A stretch of 64,000 bases of DNA from Sitta carolinensis (taxonomy: Eukaryota > Chordata > Aves > Passeriformes > Sittidae), in NCBI GenBank assembly GCA_032173965.1, contig CM063288.1:22290001-22354000 (forward strand), read 5' to 3'. Below, piece after piece: positions 10,035-21,299 of this stretch. Every line of letters begins with the position of its first letter. The stretch's first letter is position 1. The notes under the pieces were generated by a model that was not told the DNA's origin, did no database searches, and saw only the letters and a list, made by a program, of their open reading frames with translations. A program made the translations under genes and the position numbers.

Positions 10035-12990
10035 ATAAATTTTACAAAATCCTGCTACAAAATAAGAGATAATTCAAACCAGATATTATCTTATTATCAG
10101 ATATCAGATATTTTAAAGACAGTAACAATATCGCAGGAAGAAGGTGATCGTAAAGGCATATCAAATATAATACTTATTTTTAAAGTGTCTGAATTTTTTC
10201 TTCACATTATTCATGTCTTCACTGCTTCAAATTCTTACCATCCAAACACTCTTCAGCCATTTTCCTGTAGGCTAACATTACGGTATGGTGATTGTAGGTC
10301 AGTTTAACAGCACATTCTTTTAAAAATATCACCAGAACCAGGTAGGGTCTGGTCCACTGTCCTTGGAAAATCAATCAAGCCTTTCACTTCTAAAGCATCT
10401 GAATTAGTTGGTCTCGTAGAGAATATTAGTAAAAGATAGGAAGATGAGCTGCTTTCTTGAAAGCTTTGCACCATTCTCTGTGAACTCCCCATGTAAACCT
10501 GTGCTTGCTAAGTCAGTAGGTCTGTCTCACAAAACATACAGAAAATAGGATGCTGTGTGGAGAGAGAGAGAGACAGAGATCTAAAAATTCCTACAAGTAC
10601 TATAAGAAATATACATTGACATCAAAGCATTGCCTCTTGTACATAATAAACAATTCAGGAGAGAGCAGAGGGTCCATTTTTAGTGCTAGTCCATTTAAAA
10701 ATGTGTTTAGTTGTCAATACACCTAGGATGATCACCCTGTATTACAGAACTTACTGCAAATGCTCCAGACATATAATTTAATCAAAATATCAAATATCTT
10801 TCACTACAGCCCAGTTCACCTCTGTAAACTAAACAGTTACTTAGGGGACTTTCCTCACAAGGTGAACTTCTGGCAGTGGATATATAAACACCCGTCATGG
10901 GCTGAGTCTTTTTCCACTAACATACTTTGGGTTTGGCGCAGTTAAAAATAAGAGAGGAGAGGGTGGAAGGGTCAGCCTCTTCCTGACATCTAAAATCTTT
11001 ATCAGTACCAGCAACCCCTTGGCTGGTGTCAGTGATTTGTGGTATTGTTGTTTATCTGTGTATCACTCACTCGGATGCACTGTTTAGATCCAAAGGTCTT
11101 GGGACCATTTGCAATCTCTTCTAGGCTTGCTGTACCAGACAGGGCAGACATCTGGCTGTCAGTTATAATTGCATCCTGCACCAGAAGTTGTTTTTAAACT
11201 CTCCTGGTTTCCTTTGAACGCAGAGCTGTGATGCACAACAGTTTCAAGCCATTACTGCAAGAGGCAAAGTCAATCCATGACTTTAGCTGAGTTTGAAACA
11301 AGATTTATGAGGGGTGGTGGAGAGGGGGGCCATTTTACAAAAGGGTGGCTGTTTGAGCCTGCTTGGGTTTTAATGATACAGCAGTTTCCTTTCCAGCCCA
11401 TACAACTTATTCTTTGAACGCTGACAGAAATAGTCAGAAATATATTTGTGGTGTTGCCATGTTTACTGTTTCCTGTTGTCTTTCTTTGGAAGTACTTTAA
11501 CAGAAATTAGGACTTCACATAAAAACTCTACAGGCTTTGGGATGAAAGGATTTACTATTAAGTTTCCTTCTCACTCTAACTTGGTGGACTGTGATTTAAA
11601 CCCTACAGACTCATGACAGGATATGATGCCAATTAAAAGCATGAAACCTAATTTTTTTGACAGAATAATCACATAATCCCTTTCTATTATCTGGCTAAAG
11701 GATTATTGACAGCACCTTTATTTCTCAGCCCAAATCTTGTATTTATTAGGCTAACAAACTGCTCTTGTTTAAATTATACAGGCCAATGAATATTGTTGAA
11801 TGTCCAGGCACAGGACTGCATTCAATATTGTAAAGGGATGTTTTTCCCCTGGTAATTGTCACACTGGGTCAAGAATGCACAGAAATGTAAGTGGACAGCT
11901 GGTTTTGGTTGAAAGCAGAGTTCTGATTTGCTGTCTAATACCAAATCAATTTTAAAGTAATTTAATAACTAATCTTGTAAAATAAAACATTGCAGTGAAA
12001 AATTCAGCTGGAATTTTTTCCAAGATTTGAATTCAGTTTGCATGAAGTATATAGGAAGTTCAGTGAAAAAAACATTACAGGAGTACAGAAAAGAAAGAGG
12101 TTAAGTCCTGCTTTTCTGAGTTGCCAGTCATGACTGCTTGAGCCTGATACATGATCTACATTGTTTTGTGAAAGCAGGACTTTTGGTAAGATAGACCGTG
12201 CTGATGTACTGCTGGAAGTGGACTATCCTTCTCTATTTTGACCTCATCTGATGCCAGTGAAGAGCCCAGGGGCCAGTATTTGCCATTCAGTTCAGCCCCT
12301 GGTGAACTACTATCTATATTAAATATGGGTTTTCCCTGGAAAAGTTTCACATGTACATGCCTTTTGTGCAGCAGTGTCTGAAATGAGGAGGAATCTCTCT
12401 CTCTGTCACATACATGCTCACATAAACTGGAGCCTGCAATTTCCCTAATCACTAAAATCCCTTCTCCCCACGTGTAAGTTGTTAACCTTCATTACATCCC
12501 TAGGGAGACATACACTAAGCAGAGGCCTGTTAAAATGAAAATAACCATCCCTCCAAATTGCCAAATCATCATATTAAAAAGTCCCCTTCTTATAAAGCAA
12601 GGTTCATCATTTGCAGTGCCAAGCTAATTCCTGCTCAGTTGAATGTAATTACTTCTGCTATAAGATTTTATTTTTAAAAATACTTCATTGGCTTCAGCAG
12701 CAATACGACAGTACCTATTGTGTTAAATCTTCTTAAAGTTACATGATTTAAGATGAAGATACACCTTACAGTTATTAGAAAATTCATGTGGAGACTGCTT
12801 TCACAAGTAAACATACATTGTTTTCTTTGAGCTTCAAGGTTAATTTTTATCCTGTGTGTTTTCCAGATGCACATAGGATTTTCCTCTCATTTCCTGTCTC
12901 ATTCCTAATCTAAAATCTATTGCCATTTCATAATAATTAAAAAAAGCAGGGCTGTTGAGTGAGCAGAGGAACTCCGGTGCTCAGGCGGGT
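10035..12990. other. AT-rich non-genic stretch
   Basis: No gene, RNA gene or known repeat is recognised. A short GA-rich run lies at 10560-10577. Frames here are below 100 codons and do not resemble known proteins. Confidence 0.6.
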
Positions 12991-13004
12991 GTGTTAGTCG
13001 TTCT

Positions 13005-13052
13005 GAACCACCATTTTCTCGCTGTTGCATGTGGGCTGCAAAATGGTGGTTC
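13005..13052. repeat. Perfect 13-bp inverted repeat
   Basis: The left arm GAACCACCATTTT (13005-13017) and right arm AAAATGGTGGTTC (13040-13052) are exact reverse complements separated by 22 bases. The arms could pair as a hairpin in RNA or extrude as a cruciform. Each arm also contains a convergent AAAATGG core similar to the YY1 site. A little downstream, ctcatcgtgc occurs twice in close succession (from about 13085). Confidence 0.85.
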
Positions 13053-14159
13053 TATGATTTTGATGAGCAGGGACCTGCATTGCACTCATCGTGCACGCTC
13101 ATCGTGCGGTCATGAAAAATGCCCTCACCCCAGCTAAAAAAAGGCTGTCTTCTCTTGCCACTGCTTGCCTTTGTGCCTGATTCCCTGTGCTTTCACAGCC
13201 CTCAGTCGCCTCAGGACTGCTCGTAATTCCTCTGTGAGATCTACAAAGCCACTAATGCTAATTTCTAATTTAAAGTTTCTCAGGAGTAGCCACAGTGCTT
13301 GTGTGCACGACATACAACCCCAAATGGTAGGAGGACAAAATCACAGTAATTTTGCGTCTTGTGTGTTTATTAAGAGAGGACCAAATGTCACACAGGCAGC
13401 AGTCTCAGGACCAGTTTGTAAGGAGAATGAATGCTTTGCTCGTGAATAAATGGTCCCTCCAGATCAAGGTTGAGGTCATTGGCAAGATCTAGGCATAAGC
13501 TCATTCTAAAGCTATGTGCACATGCGAATAAAAGAATTAATATATGACTGTCAGTATTGGTCTTTCATAAGAGTTATGTTTAGCCTAATTTTTTTCCTAA
13601 AAAAAAGTTGGATACAGTTTATTTCACACTGCAGCATAAATATGTTGCTGGCAAAACAGCAGCCAAAGCAGGCGGTGACCTTGGCTACCACTAGGTAGCT
13701 ATCAGAGAGCTCCAAAAAAGAGGGTTGTGAAAATGCTAACGAAATGGAAATTGTGTTTGATTACCCACAGCAGGATGAGCATCCTCTTTTGCCTGGGAAG
13801 AAATAATTTCCTTTTACCAAGGTACGTAGCCGCTGTAGCACGTTAGCACGCCGGCAACCACGGCTGATACACAAATACGCTCACAGTTGAGAATCTGTGT
13901 GTACTTTCTCCCCAGATAAAATAGATTCATGGCAACAGTATTTACAGTCTGCACAACAATATTATTTTTCTCTCTTTGGTTTGCAAGGGTTGTAAATAGA
14001 AAAAAGAAATGACTAAGCTATTAAATCTAGGAATAACAAGGCTCTTAAAGCCAGGTTTATTGTACCGGGGTAGGTAAAAGCTTGACGTTTTTTGATCTGC
14101 GGGTGTTAAATATCCTGTCTGCTCCAGGATCCCTGCTCGGCTGTTATTTATCTGCGAAT

Positions 14160-14300
14160 CCTTGGGAAGAAGGAGCGGGCAGATGTCCCTAAACGGCGGG
14201 CACCACCTGGCGGCGGCGCGGCGGCCCGGGCCGGGCGCGGCTCGCCGCCGCTCCCGCAGCCCCCGCGGCCGGAGCGGGGCTCCTCTCGGAGGGAAATGAA
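14160..14300. promoter_or_regulatory. Small CpG island
   Basis: About 140 bp of nearly pure G/C with frequent CpG and GGCGGC-type blocks, surrounded by AT-rich DNA. A 140-codon minus-strand frame crosses it but has no recognisable domain and looks composition-driven. It could be a minor promoter or an orphan island acting as an enhancer; no transcript can be assigned. Confidence 0.65.
14203..14216. promoter_or_regulatory. CTCF-like site, orientation ambiguous
   Basis: The sequence CCACCTGGCGGCGG matches the CTCF core consensus at about 12 of 14 positions on either strand, because the core is nearly palindromic. It lies at the start of the small CpG island. The call is made by eye in GC-rich sequence and is therefore weak. 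Confidence 0.3.
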
Positions 14301-14379
14301 ATGAAACGCTCCCTAGTGTTTTGATTTTACTGACTTCTAAGCGCTCAAGCCAAGTGTTATCCAATTTTCCCCATACAAT

Positions 14380-15420
14380 CTGTTTGGAGAGCTAGCAGTG
14401 CATTTCAAAATGGCTTATTTTGATGACATGGTCATAATTCTAAATAATTTGATTTCCAAATATACACATCATATGGTGGCCTTGCCAGAAAATCGTTCTA
14501 TTGAAAGTCTTCTGTCTTAAGATTTAAACTAAATAAAGGAGAAACGATTACATGATCCAAGCACCTTTCTGGGGGAAGGGAGTGGAGTATGATGTGTTTG
14601 CTGGGAATAAAAAGCTGAACAAAGAAAATATTTTCCAAACCAAAAAAGCTTCTTTCTGAGGGTCATGAACTGGAGACATTGCAGGTACTGTCAAAAATCT
14701 AAAGAGGAAATGAAAAATAGCACTTGCTCCTTGTGAATGCATGTGTGTGTTTTCTTTCCTTGATGGCTGAAGGAGCCTGCATTCTAATGAGGTTTCACGG
14801 TGCACTAGAAAATGCAGAAATATGGCATAATCCCTTGGTTCCTTCAAATCAAAAATCACAGAGTGTGTTTAACTCACAAGAACTCTGTGTGTGTGTGTAC
14901 AAGCCTATATCTGCAAAGCAGAACTTCCATGTATATATATTGTATGTACAGGGAATTTAAATCTTCAGTCTCCAATAAAATTGTATTCTGTAATAAAACT
15001 GCTGCACCTTGACTCCAGACTACACTCAATCCCAAATTAAACACCCCATTTACTCTACTGTAACAAGCAGAAAGGTTTGCAACAGTGAACACCATTACAG
15101 ACAGGAAAGGCATATTATCATTCTCTTTACCTTTTGTACATGTGACAGCAACACCTAAACAGCCCCTGCGAGTCATATTTTTCTCTAGTTCCTGGCTCCT
15201 CTTACAAGAAAGAATTGATGAAGGGAAAAGGTACATTGAAACATGATACTTAATTTCACATTGCTCCCTTAATTATTTAGGAAGACGGACAGACAGCTCC
15301 AGACATTTAGAAGCAAGCAGGTAGCATATTTTACTACAAAATGTCTTCCTGGATTTCATGAATAACTCAGTGTCATAAACAGAAACAGCTGGCATGCTGA
15401 AGGCTGTGTAGATTTCTTTA
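14380..15420. other. AT-rich non-genic stretch
   Basis: No gene recognised. A short TG dinucleotide run lies at 14886-14899. The remaining sequence is ordinary AT-rich DNA. Confidence 0.55.
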
Positions 15421-15438
15421 TGCATTATATATAATGCA
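15421..15438. repeat. Perfect 18-bp palindrome
   Basis: TGCATTATATATAATGCA equals its own reverse complement. Its right end overlaps ATGCAAAT (15434-15441), the exact octamer bound by POU-domain factors such as OCT1. The AT-rich centre would make it easy to melt or extrude as a cruciform. Confidence 0.9.
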
Positions 15439-16115
15439 AATGCTTCCCACGTAATGCACATGAACTATTCTCTTCATATCAGTGTTTCTAACCCACAAAT
15501 ACCATAAGTAATAACCAGGGATACAAAATTAGCGGACTTAAACTTGCTAATCCAGTTTATGTATTTAAATGCCATTGTTTAGTGGCCACATATCTATTGT
15601 TTAACGGTCTAGCTATTTCAGATGCATACTGTTCTTGAGAGCTAATTTTCCTATCTTTCCCTAAGAAACCCATTATAGAATTTTGATGTTTTTGTTGTGG
15701 TTGTTAAATTAGAAACGGGAGAGGGTAACAGGAGGAGGGAAAGGCTGTTGGTGCTGCTTTGTCACACCAAGCGCAACCCAGGGGAGCCCTGTACGCTGTG
15801 CCTGGGGCTGGGCCGAGGCTTTCCGCTCTACTCGGAGGGGAGATTCCCTCTAGCGGACTGAGAGGGAATTTTATTTCCCTTTCCGTGCCCTGTCCTAGCC
15901 TTTATTTATTAAATACGAGGCACCTTCTCTAAGGATATTCTCGGTTATTAACCTTCATGCATGAAGCAAGAGCTGAAAGTTAATAAAGAAGGTATTTCTA
16001 ATCAACCGTGGCGATGTGAGGCACAGAGAAGCCATACTAGCAAGCCAAGAATGTGAATCTCCAGGCCTCTCGCAGCTGAAGATAATATGAAAAAAGTTAC
16101 AAGTTTGACGTTTTT

Positions 16116-16174
16116 TTTAGATCAGATGTCTAAAGTGAATAAGGAGGGCTCCATTCCCAGATATCTGATCTAAA
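16116..16174. other. 59-nt stem-loop, possible structured RNA
   Basis: The arms TTTAGATCAGATGTCT (16116-16131) and AGATATCTGATCTAAA (16159-16174) form a 16-bp stem with a single G-U wobble when read as plus-strand RNA. The 27-base loop can form further short pairs (GAAT with ATTC and GGA with TCC around GGGC). The size and shape are like a microRNA precursor, although the outer stem is short of the usual two helical turns. I do not recognise either arm as a known microRNA. It could also be a decayed inverted-repeat transposon. Confidence 0.45.
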
Positions 16175-16658
16175 CCGTTTGAGTCTTGGGAATTTTGACT
16201 CTAGATGCAGGTTCCAGTTCTGCAGAGGATCCTTATCTTTAATGGGACCAACTCAAACAACTGCACATAGATTTGTTGCCATTGCAAAGGACCCAAAGAA
16301 AGAAGTTGGCTCTCAGCCTGTAGCTTTGAGGGAATAAATTCCTTGAGCACAAGAACTCTGAGTTTGGCTCACCTCTGTTTAAAAGTGGAGCAGCCTAGGA
16401 AAAGGAAACAGGCCAGAAAAGATGAAGACTAAAGCATATGACTGAAATTTAAATTTTCCTGGGCCCATGCAGGGCCTTGTTCATAGTATTGCTGGGCTAG
16501 ATACTCTATTAACATCTACTGTAAGTTTTGTTCTGAAGGATCAGATTTCTGGAGCCTGAGACCAGTTATGATGCATCAGAGAAAGCCTCATAATAGGAAG
16601 CTTTATTGCCTTCTTCTAAGTGAGCCAAAGTCGGGCTTTCCCTTGTAAGCATGAGGCT

Positions 16659-16693
16659 GGGAAGGGGGAAGGGGGATGGAGGAAGGGGGCGGG
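16659..16693 (+). other. G-quadruplex candidate
   Basis: Five G runs of 3, 5, 5, 5 and 3 bases are separated by loops of 2, 2, 9 and 1 bases. This fits the standard intramolecular G-quadruplex pattern on the plus strand. It stands alone in moderately AT-rich DNA, away from a CpG island. Confidence 0.7.
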
Positions 16694-16699
16694 AGGTAG

Positions 16700-19600
16700 T
16701 TTTTTCTTTTTGCCTGATGTGTTTCATCCTTCCCCACCTCCAACATCAAAGTGTTTGCTAGGGCAAGTCAGCCCTGTGATTCTGGAGCTGTGTATTTCCC
16801 CTCTCCCAGTAGTTTCCATGCCCATTTCCTATGCCCCAGCTGCCAGAGCACTAACTCTCTGCTGCTTTAATCACTCCATTAATCAAGCCTCTGCAGTGAT
16901 CAGCACACTAGCTCTCACTGCCACAAGGAAGCCTGTTACTTCTTCAGGACACATAATCTCCCACTAGCCCTCCAAGGATTTTTACTCAACTGAGCCATAT
17001 TGATCCACCAGCTAAAAAGGGTATTTCACTCCATTTTGAATTAGCTGCGTTTATAATATGATGTAGCTCACGAAAGGCAAAACTCGAGAATAATTCTTGT
17101 ATTAAGGGCACTATGAAGGTGAAAAGACACAGCCATTTCATAGCTAAGCTTCACAGACAGTGTGATTTCATTAAACAGACAAACACTGCCATCAAATCAA
17201 AGATCAGCTGATACAAACAAGTCATTTTGCTGGCTCCTAGAGAGCTATGATTGCATCCCCATGGGCACAGAGGACTGTCATATAAAGGCATGTGTACAGA
17301 CAGTCTCCACTCCAGTCAGAGCAGTTTATTGACTACTATTTTGTACTGGGTAGTGCCAAAAGATGGCAGATCCTATTATGCTAGGAGACTTTGAAAAATT
17401 TAAAATGTAGCCATAAAGCAAAAGATCACAGTAAAGCCAAACACAGAGCAAAAAGAAATTACAGGAAAACTTAGTAAGCTTCAGTGGCCTCTTACACTTA
17501 CTCTTGCAAGGGGAACAGTGTAGTATTCGAAAACTATTTTGCAGTGCCTTTTGGAGAGCAAAGACTGGGCACTCGGCTGACTTGCAGGATGAAGATGTAA
17601 TTTCCAAAGGTTAAGGGGAAGCAGGGAGATTCCTGCATGCTCGGGGAAGGTGCAGCTCCTGCTTGGTGTAAGGTGGGGCAAGGTTTGTCCCCCAGTAGCT
17701 CTGATTGCCTTTGCTAGGAAACCTGTCTTCCCACACATCTGTCCTCCAGCATGCCTCGCCTTTTCCTGAGCCATCCATTTCTGAAGCCAGGAAAATCAGG
17801 AAATAGGAAGGAAGAAAAAACCCCAAACCCCAGAGCTACACTAGAAAGTACTCTCATCATGATCACCATCACTCCAGCAATATGTGAGAGCAAAGGCAAA
17901 GGGGTGGGATGTGAAAACAGTAGCAGAGAGGAATTGAGCTTGGAGTTTGAGAAACCTAGCCTGCTAAGAAGGACAAAAACACAAACTTCCAGCTGCATCA
18001 AAAGATCCAGCAAAGAGCAGGTTCTGCAGGGCTGGAGACTGAAAGAAGTGGAAGTGAGAGCAGTCTGCTTGCTGATGACAAAGGGAGGTACATTAAGCAG
18101 TTGTGTCGACATTCGACAGCTTTGAGTCTTCAGACACAAGCACATTCTGAAATTGTCAAAGTCCACTTTATATCACTATCAATTCCCTTCCCAAATCCAA
18201 ACCTGAATTCTTCAGTGTGGGCCAGAACTGGGCAAAGCACTTGTCTCACATGAATACACACGCGTGCACAAAACACACACACTCACTTTTGGGTGGAACA
18301 CCTGCAAAAAGAACAGCAGCAAATAGAAGTGATACACCTTGAGCAGTTTCCGAGTATGAACACTGATGCTGTACAATCAGAACAAGAGTTTTGCAGAATC
18401 ATTTCACGGAAATATTTACTTTTCTATCTGCTGTGATTGCATGTTTAAGCTTTCCTTTCTGTATATTAATGCCTGTTTTCCTGTTTAAGTTCTGTAGCTC
18501 TTGTTTGGTAAATGTGCTTCAAATCCAAATGACATGTTTGCATGTGTATACTCAATGAACAACACAATTTATTTATCCCTTGGGATAAAGGACTTGAAAA
18601 TGCAGATGGTCTTGATACAGTCTGATAAGAATGTAAACAGGAAAATATCTTTGTTGACTTATTTCTTAGTAATCAGTAATAATTAGTTATTGTCTAGAGA
18701 TTCATTATATTATTTCATAAACCTTGCAACAAACAATAGTGAAACGGAATCAGCTTTGATTTTCTTAGGATTCCTAAAGATAACATCAGATAACTTCCTC
18801 AGCAAAACAACAAAACCTCCATTTTCCATTGTTTTTTGCTCTACGTCAAGTTTAAAGACAAAAATCAAGATAATGAAAAGCGTCACAGAATATTATCTTG
18901 CCTCTCACTTCTATGGTTTTGCAAGCAGGTTATTTAATTTTATTTTTAAAAGTTGCATACTTCAAATTACCACCCTCATTAGATGTCAATATTAAATCTG
19001 TTGTGTGGTTTTAGCTCTGAAATAATTTCTCTTTCTCAGCACTTTTGGACCGATTATTTTCATGATCTACTTCCCCATTTTAGAGGAGGAAATGAACCCA
19101 AATTTCTCCCTCTGTCACTGTTCCATAGGCTGTTTAGATTCCAGATAGTCAGATCTATCTCTTGTAATGACTTAGCAATTTTTCAAGAATGTTTCCATTT
19201 GCGTATTAATATTGGCAGGAAACTAATAGCTGTATTTGGCTTTAGTAACACTGTTGTATAATGTTAATCCTTCCCCTGACTTCTAGTGTGAGGTAATCAC
19301 AAAGTTGTTCTGAGGTTTGGCACACACGGCTGTCCTCATGTCAGGGCAAATCAAATGCAAAAAAGATCCCGGGGAGAAAACGCAAAAGGATGTGAGCATG
19401 GCTGAAAAAGTGCAAACATCCAAGGAATGCTCCTCTCTCAGCCTTTTTTTTTCAGAGCTGTGAACTTGCACTGTCACAAACTCCACTGTTACTCCTCGTG
19501 GCCCTATCAAGCTTCTTTCCTCTTTCTCCCTTGTTGCTCTTTTGCCTTACCTCTGCCTAGATCTATTTAGTGTTCATCCACCAGCCTAAAGCAGTCTTCA

Positions 19601-19830
19601 GACATGCTCAGTGTCTTACTCTTCCTGTGTGTTCTTCCTGTGTTCTGTATCTTACATTGATAACACACATTAAGCACGAATGGCTTAACCAATTGGCCAT
19701 GCACAATGATGGCTCAGTATTTTAAGTTTGTTGTTGTTGTTAATATTATTAATTAGTAATTTTTGTATAATTTCAGAAATACCAGGGATGTGTTTTTTTT
19801 TTCCCACGTGTAAGGCAAGTATCTGTTTGG
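16700..19830. other. Non-genic stretch
   Basis: No gene, tRNA or known repeat is recognised. Frames of 90-150 codons occur on both strands around 17.3-18.2 kb, overlapping each other, with no familiar motif. Confidence 0.5.
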
Positions 19831-19839
19831 CTATGTTTT

Positions 19840-19865
19840 TTAATGCATCTGTTAATATGCATTAA
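19840..19865. repeat. 9-bp inverted repeat, hairpin 1
   Basis: TTAATGCAT (19840-19848) and ATGCATTAA (19857-19865) are perfect reverse complements around an 8-base spacer. The arms contain homeodomain-like TTAAT and ATGCAT cores. Confidence 0.85.
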
Positions 19866-19870
19866 CATGG

Positions 19871-19891
19871 AAGGGAAATTCTATTTCCCTT
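19871..19891. repeat. 9-bp inverted repeat, hairpin 2
   Basis: AAGGGAAAT (19871-19879) and ATTTCCCTT (19883-19891) are perfect reverse complements around a 3-base spacer, only five bases beyond the preceding inverted repeat. Two adjacent perfect hairpins are unusual for random DNA. Confidence 0.85.
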
Positions 19892-20943
19892 GGACAGTCA
19901 ACTATTGAATGCAGACTAAAGCCATCTGAATATCTGTGTGGGTAAGAGGTGACTTCGAGTCAGGGCGGGTGGGGTTTCCTGAGGCTGGGATACAAGCTTG
20001 ATGGAAAAAAAGAGATCTGTTCTATTGTATATATGTTGTGAGTCATTATGAAGCTCCCTGTGTTGTTGCTCTACAGCATAACTATGAATGGTCAGAAACT
20101 GTGCAGTTAGCATTACAACCTAATTTAATATAAATTAAAATAATCTCTGTATAGGTCCATTTTAATATGGAAATAATCAAATTAGCACCCTATTGGAAAA
20201 GCTTAACTAATACAGAAAAATAACAAGTGAAGTTACTGAAAATAAAAGATAGTACATGTTGTCATGTGAGCTGATATTGATATATGAAACTGTGCTACTA
20301 ATATCCAAGAACTGTTCATCTTGTAAAGCTGTGCTTTATACCTTAGTAGTATTTGACCTCTTGATGGAGTCAGCAGAACTGTGTAGACTGGTTCTTTAGA
20401 GGGACCAGTGCTTGCCTCAGTCAGCGCTGGAAGTTTGGGGATTTAAAAAAAAAGGAGAGGAATATCTCAGTCAGATCCACCATCTAAACTGTCACAGAGA
20501 ATGGAGAAATCTTCACCTAAGAACCAGTCTGATATAAGGAAATGTACTCTATGGGGTGAGATCACTGGGAGATTGCCCTTTTCTGACAGTTCTTAGAGGA
20601 GACTGATCACATCCTGGGGAGAAATTGTGGGACTCACACAGAGAGACATAGCAACTCCCACTGGACTCTCCCTCAGTCCCCAGCAAACAGGCTTCTGCTT
20701 CCTAGCTGCTTCTGCTGACAGAACAGGGTACAGGAGTACAAGCTCACTCAGGGCAAAATGAAATTTACCTGCATACTGCCTAGTAATGACTACCAAACTG
20801 GGCTGTAGCTCATCACTGGCCAGCTAGAGTCTGTAACTCAGCACCTGGGGATAACTACTGGGGTTCATTAATCTATAAAACCCACAAAATTATGTGGGTG
20901 GATAAAGCACACACTTATCCTCCTTTTGCATAAAATTGATTTT

Positions 20944-21061
20944 AAAAAAAAAGAAAGAAAAAAAAAGAAAGAAAGAAAGAAGAAAGAAGAAAGAAAAGAA
21001 AGAAAGAAAGAAAGAAAGAAAGAAAAGAAAGAAAGAAAGAAAAAAGAAAGAAAGAAAGAAA

Positions 21062-21110
<49 letters not shown>

Positions 21111-21111
21111 A

Positions 21112-21163
<52 letters not shown>

Positions 21164-21200
21164 AAAGAAAGAAAGAAAGAAAGAAAGAAGAAAGAAAGAA

Positions 21201-21232
<32 letters not shown>

Positions 21233-21234
21233 AA

Positions 21235-21282
<48 letters not shown>

Positions 21283-21289
21283 GAAAGAA
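20944..21289. repeat. (GAAA)n microsatellite, about 345 bp
   Basis: A long array dominated by GAAA, with interspersed GAAAA, GAAAAA and GAA units; the plus strand is entirely A and G until the final few bases. It is a long homopurine tract able to form triplex (H-DNA). Overlapping Lys/Glu/Arg frames on the plus strand and a Phe/Leu/Ser frame on the minus strand are artefacts of the repeat. Confidence 0.98.
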
Positions 21290-21299
21290 TAATACCCTC

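Noticed and set aside
13942..14364. 140-codon minus-strand frame over the small CpG island
   Set aside because: It starts at a TTG, is Arg/Pro/Ala-rich only where GC is high, and has no recognisable family.
19065..19100. MIR-like phrase ccccattttagaggaggaaat
   Set aside because: It resembles the MIR core but lacks the following ACTGAGGCAC block and any flanking similarity, so it was not called.
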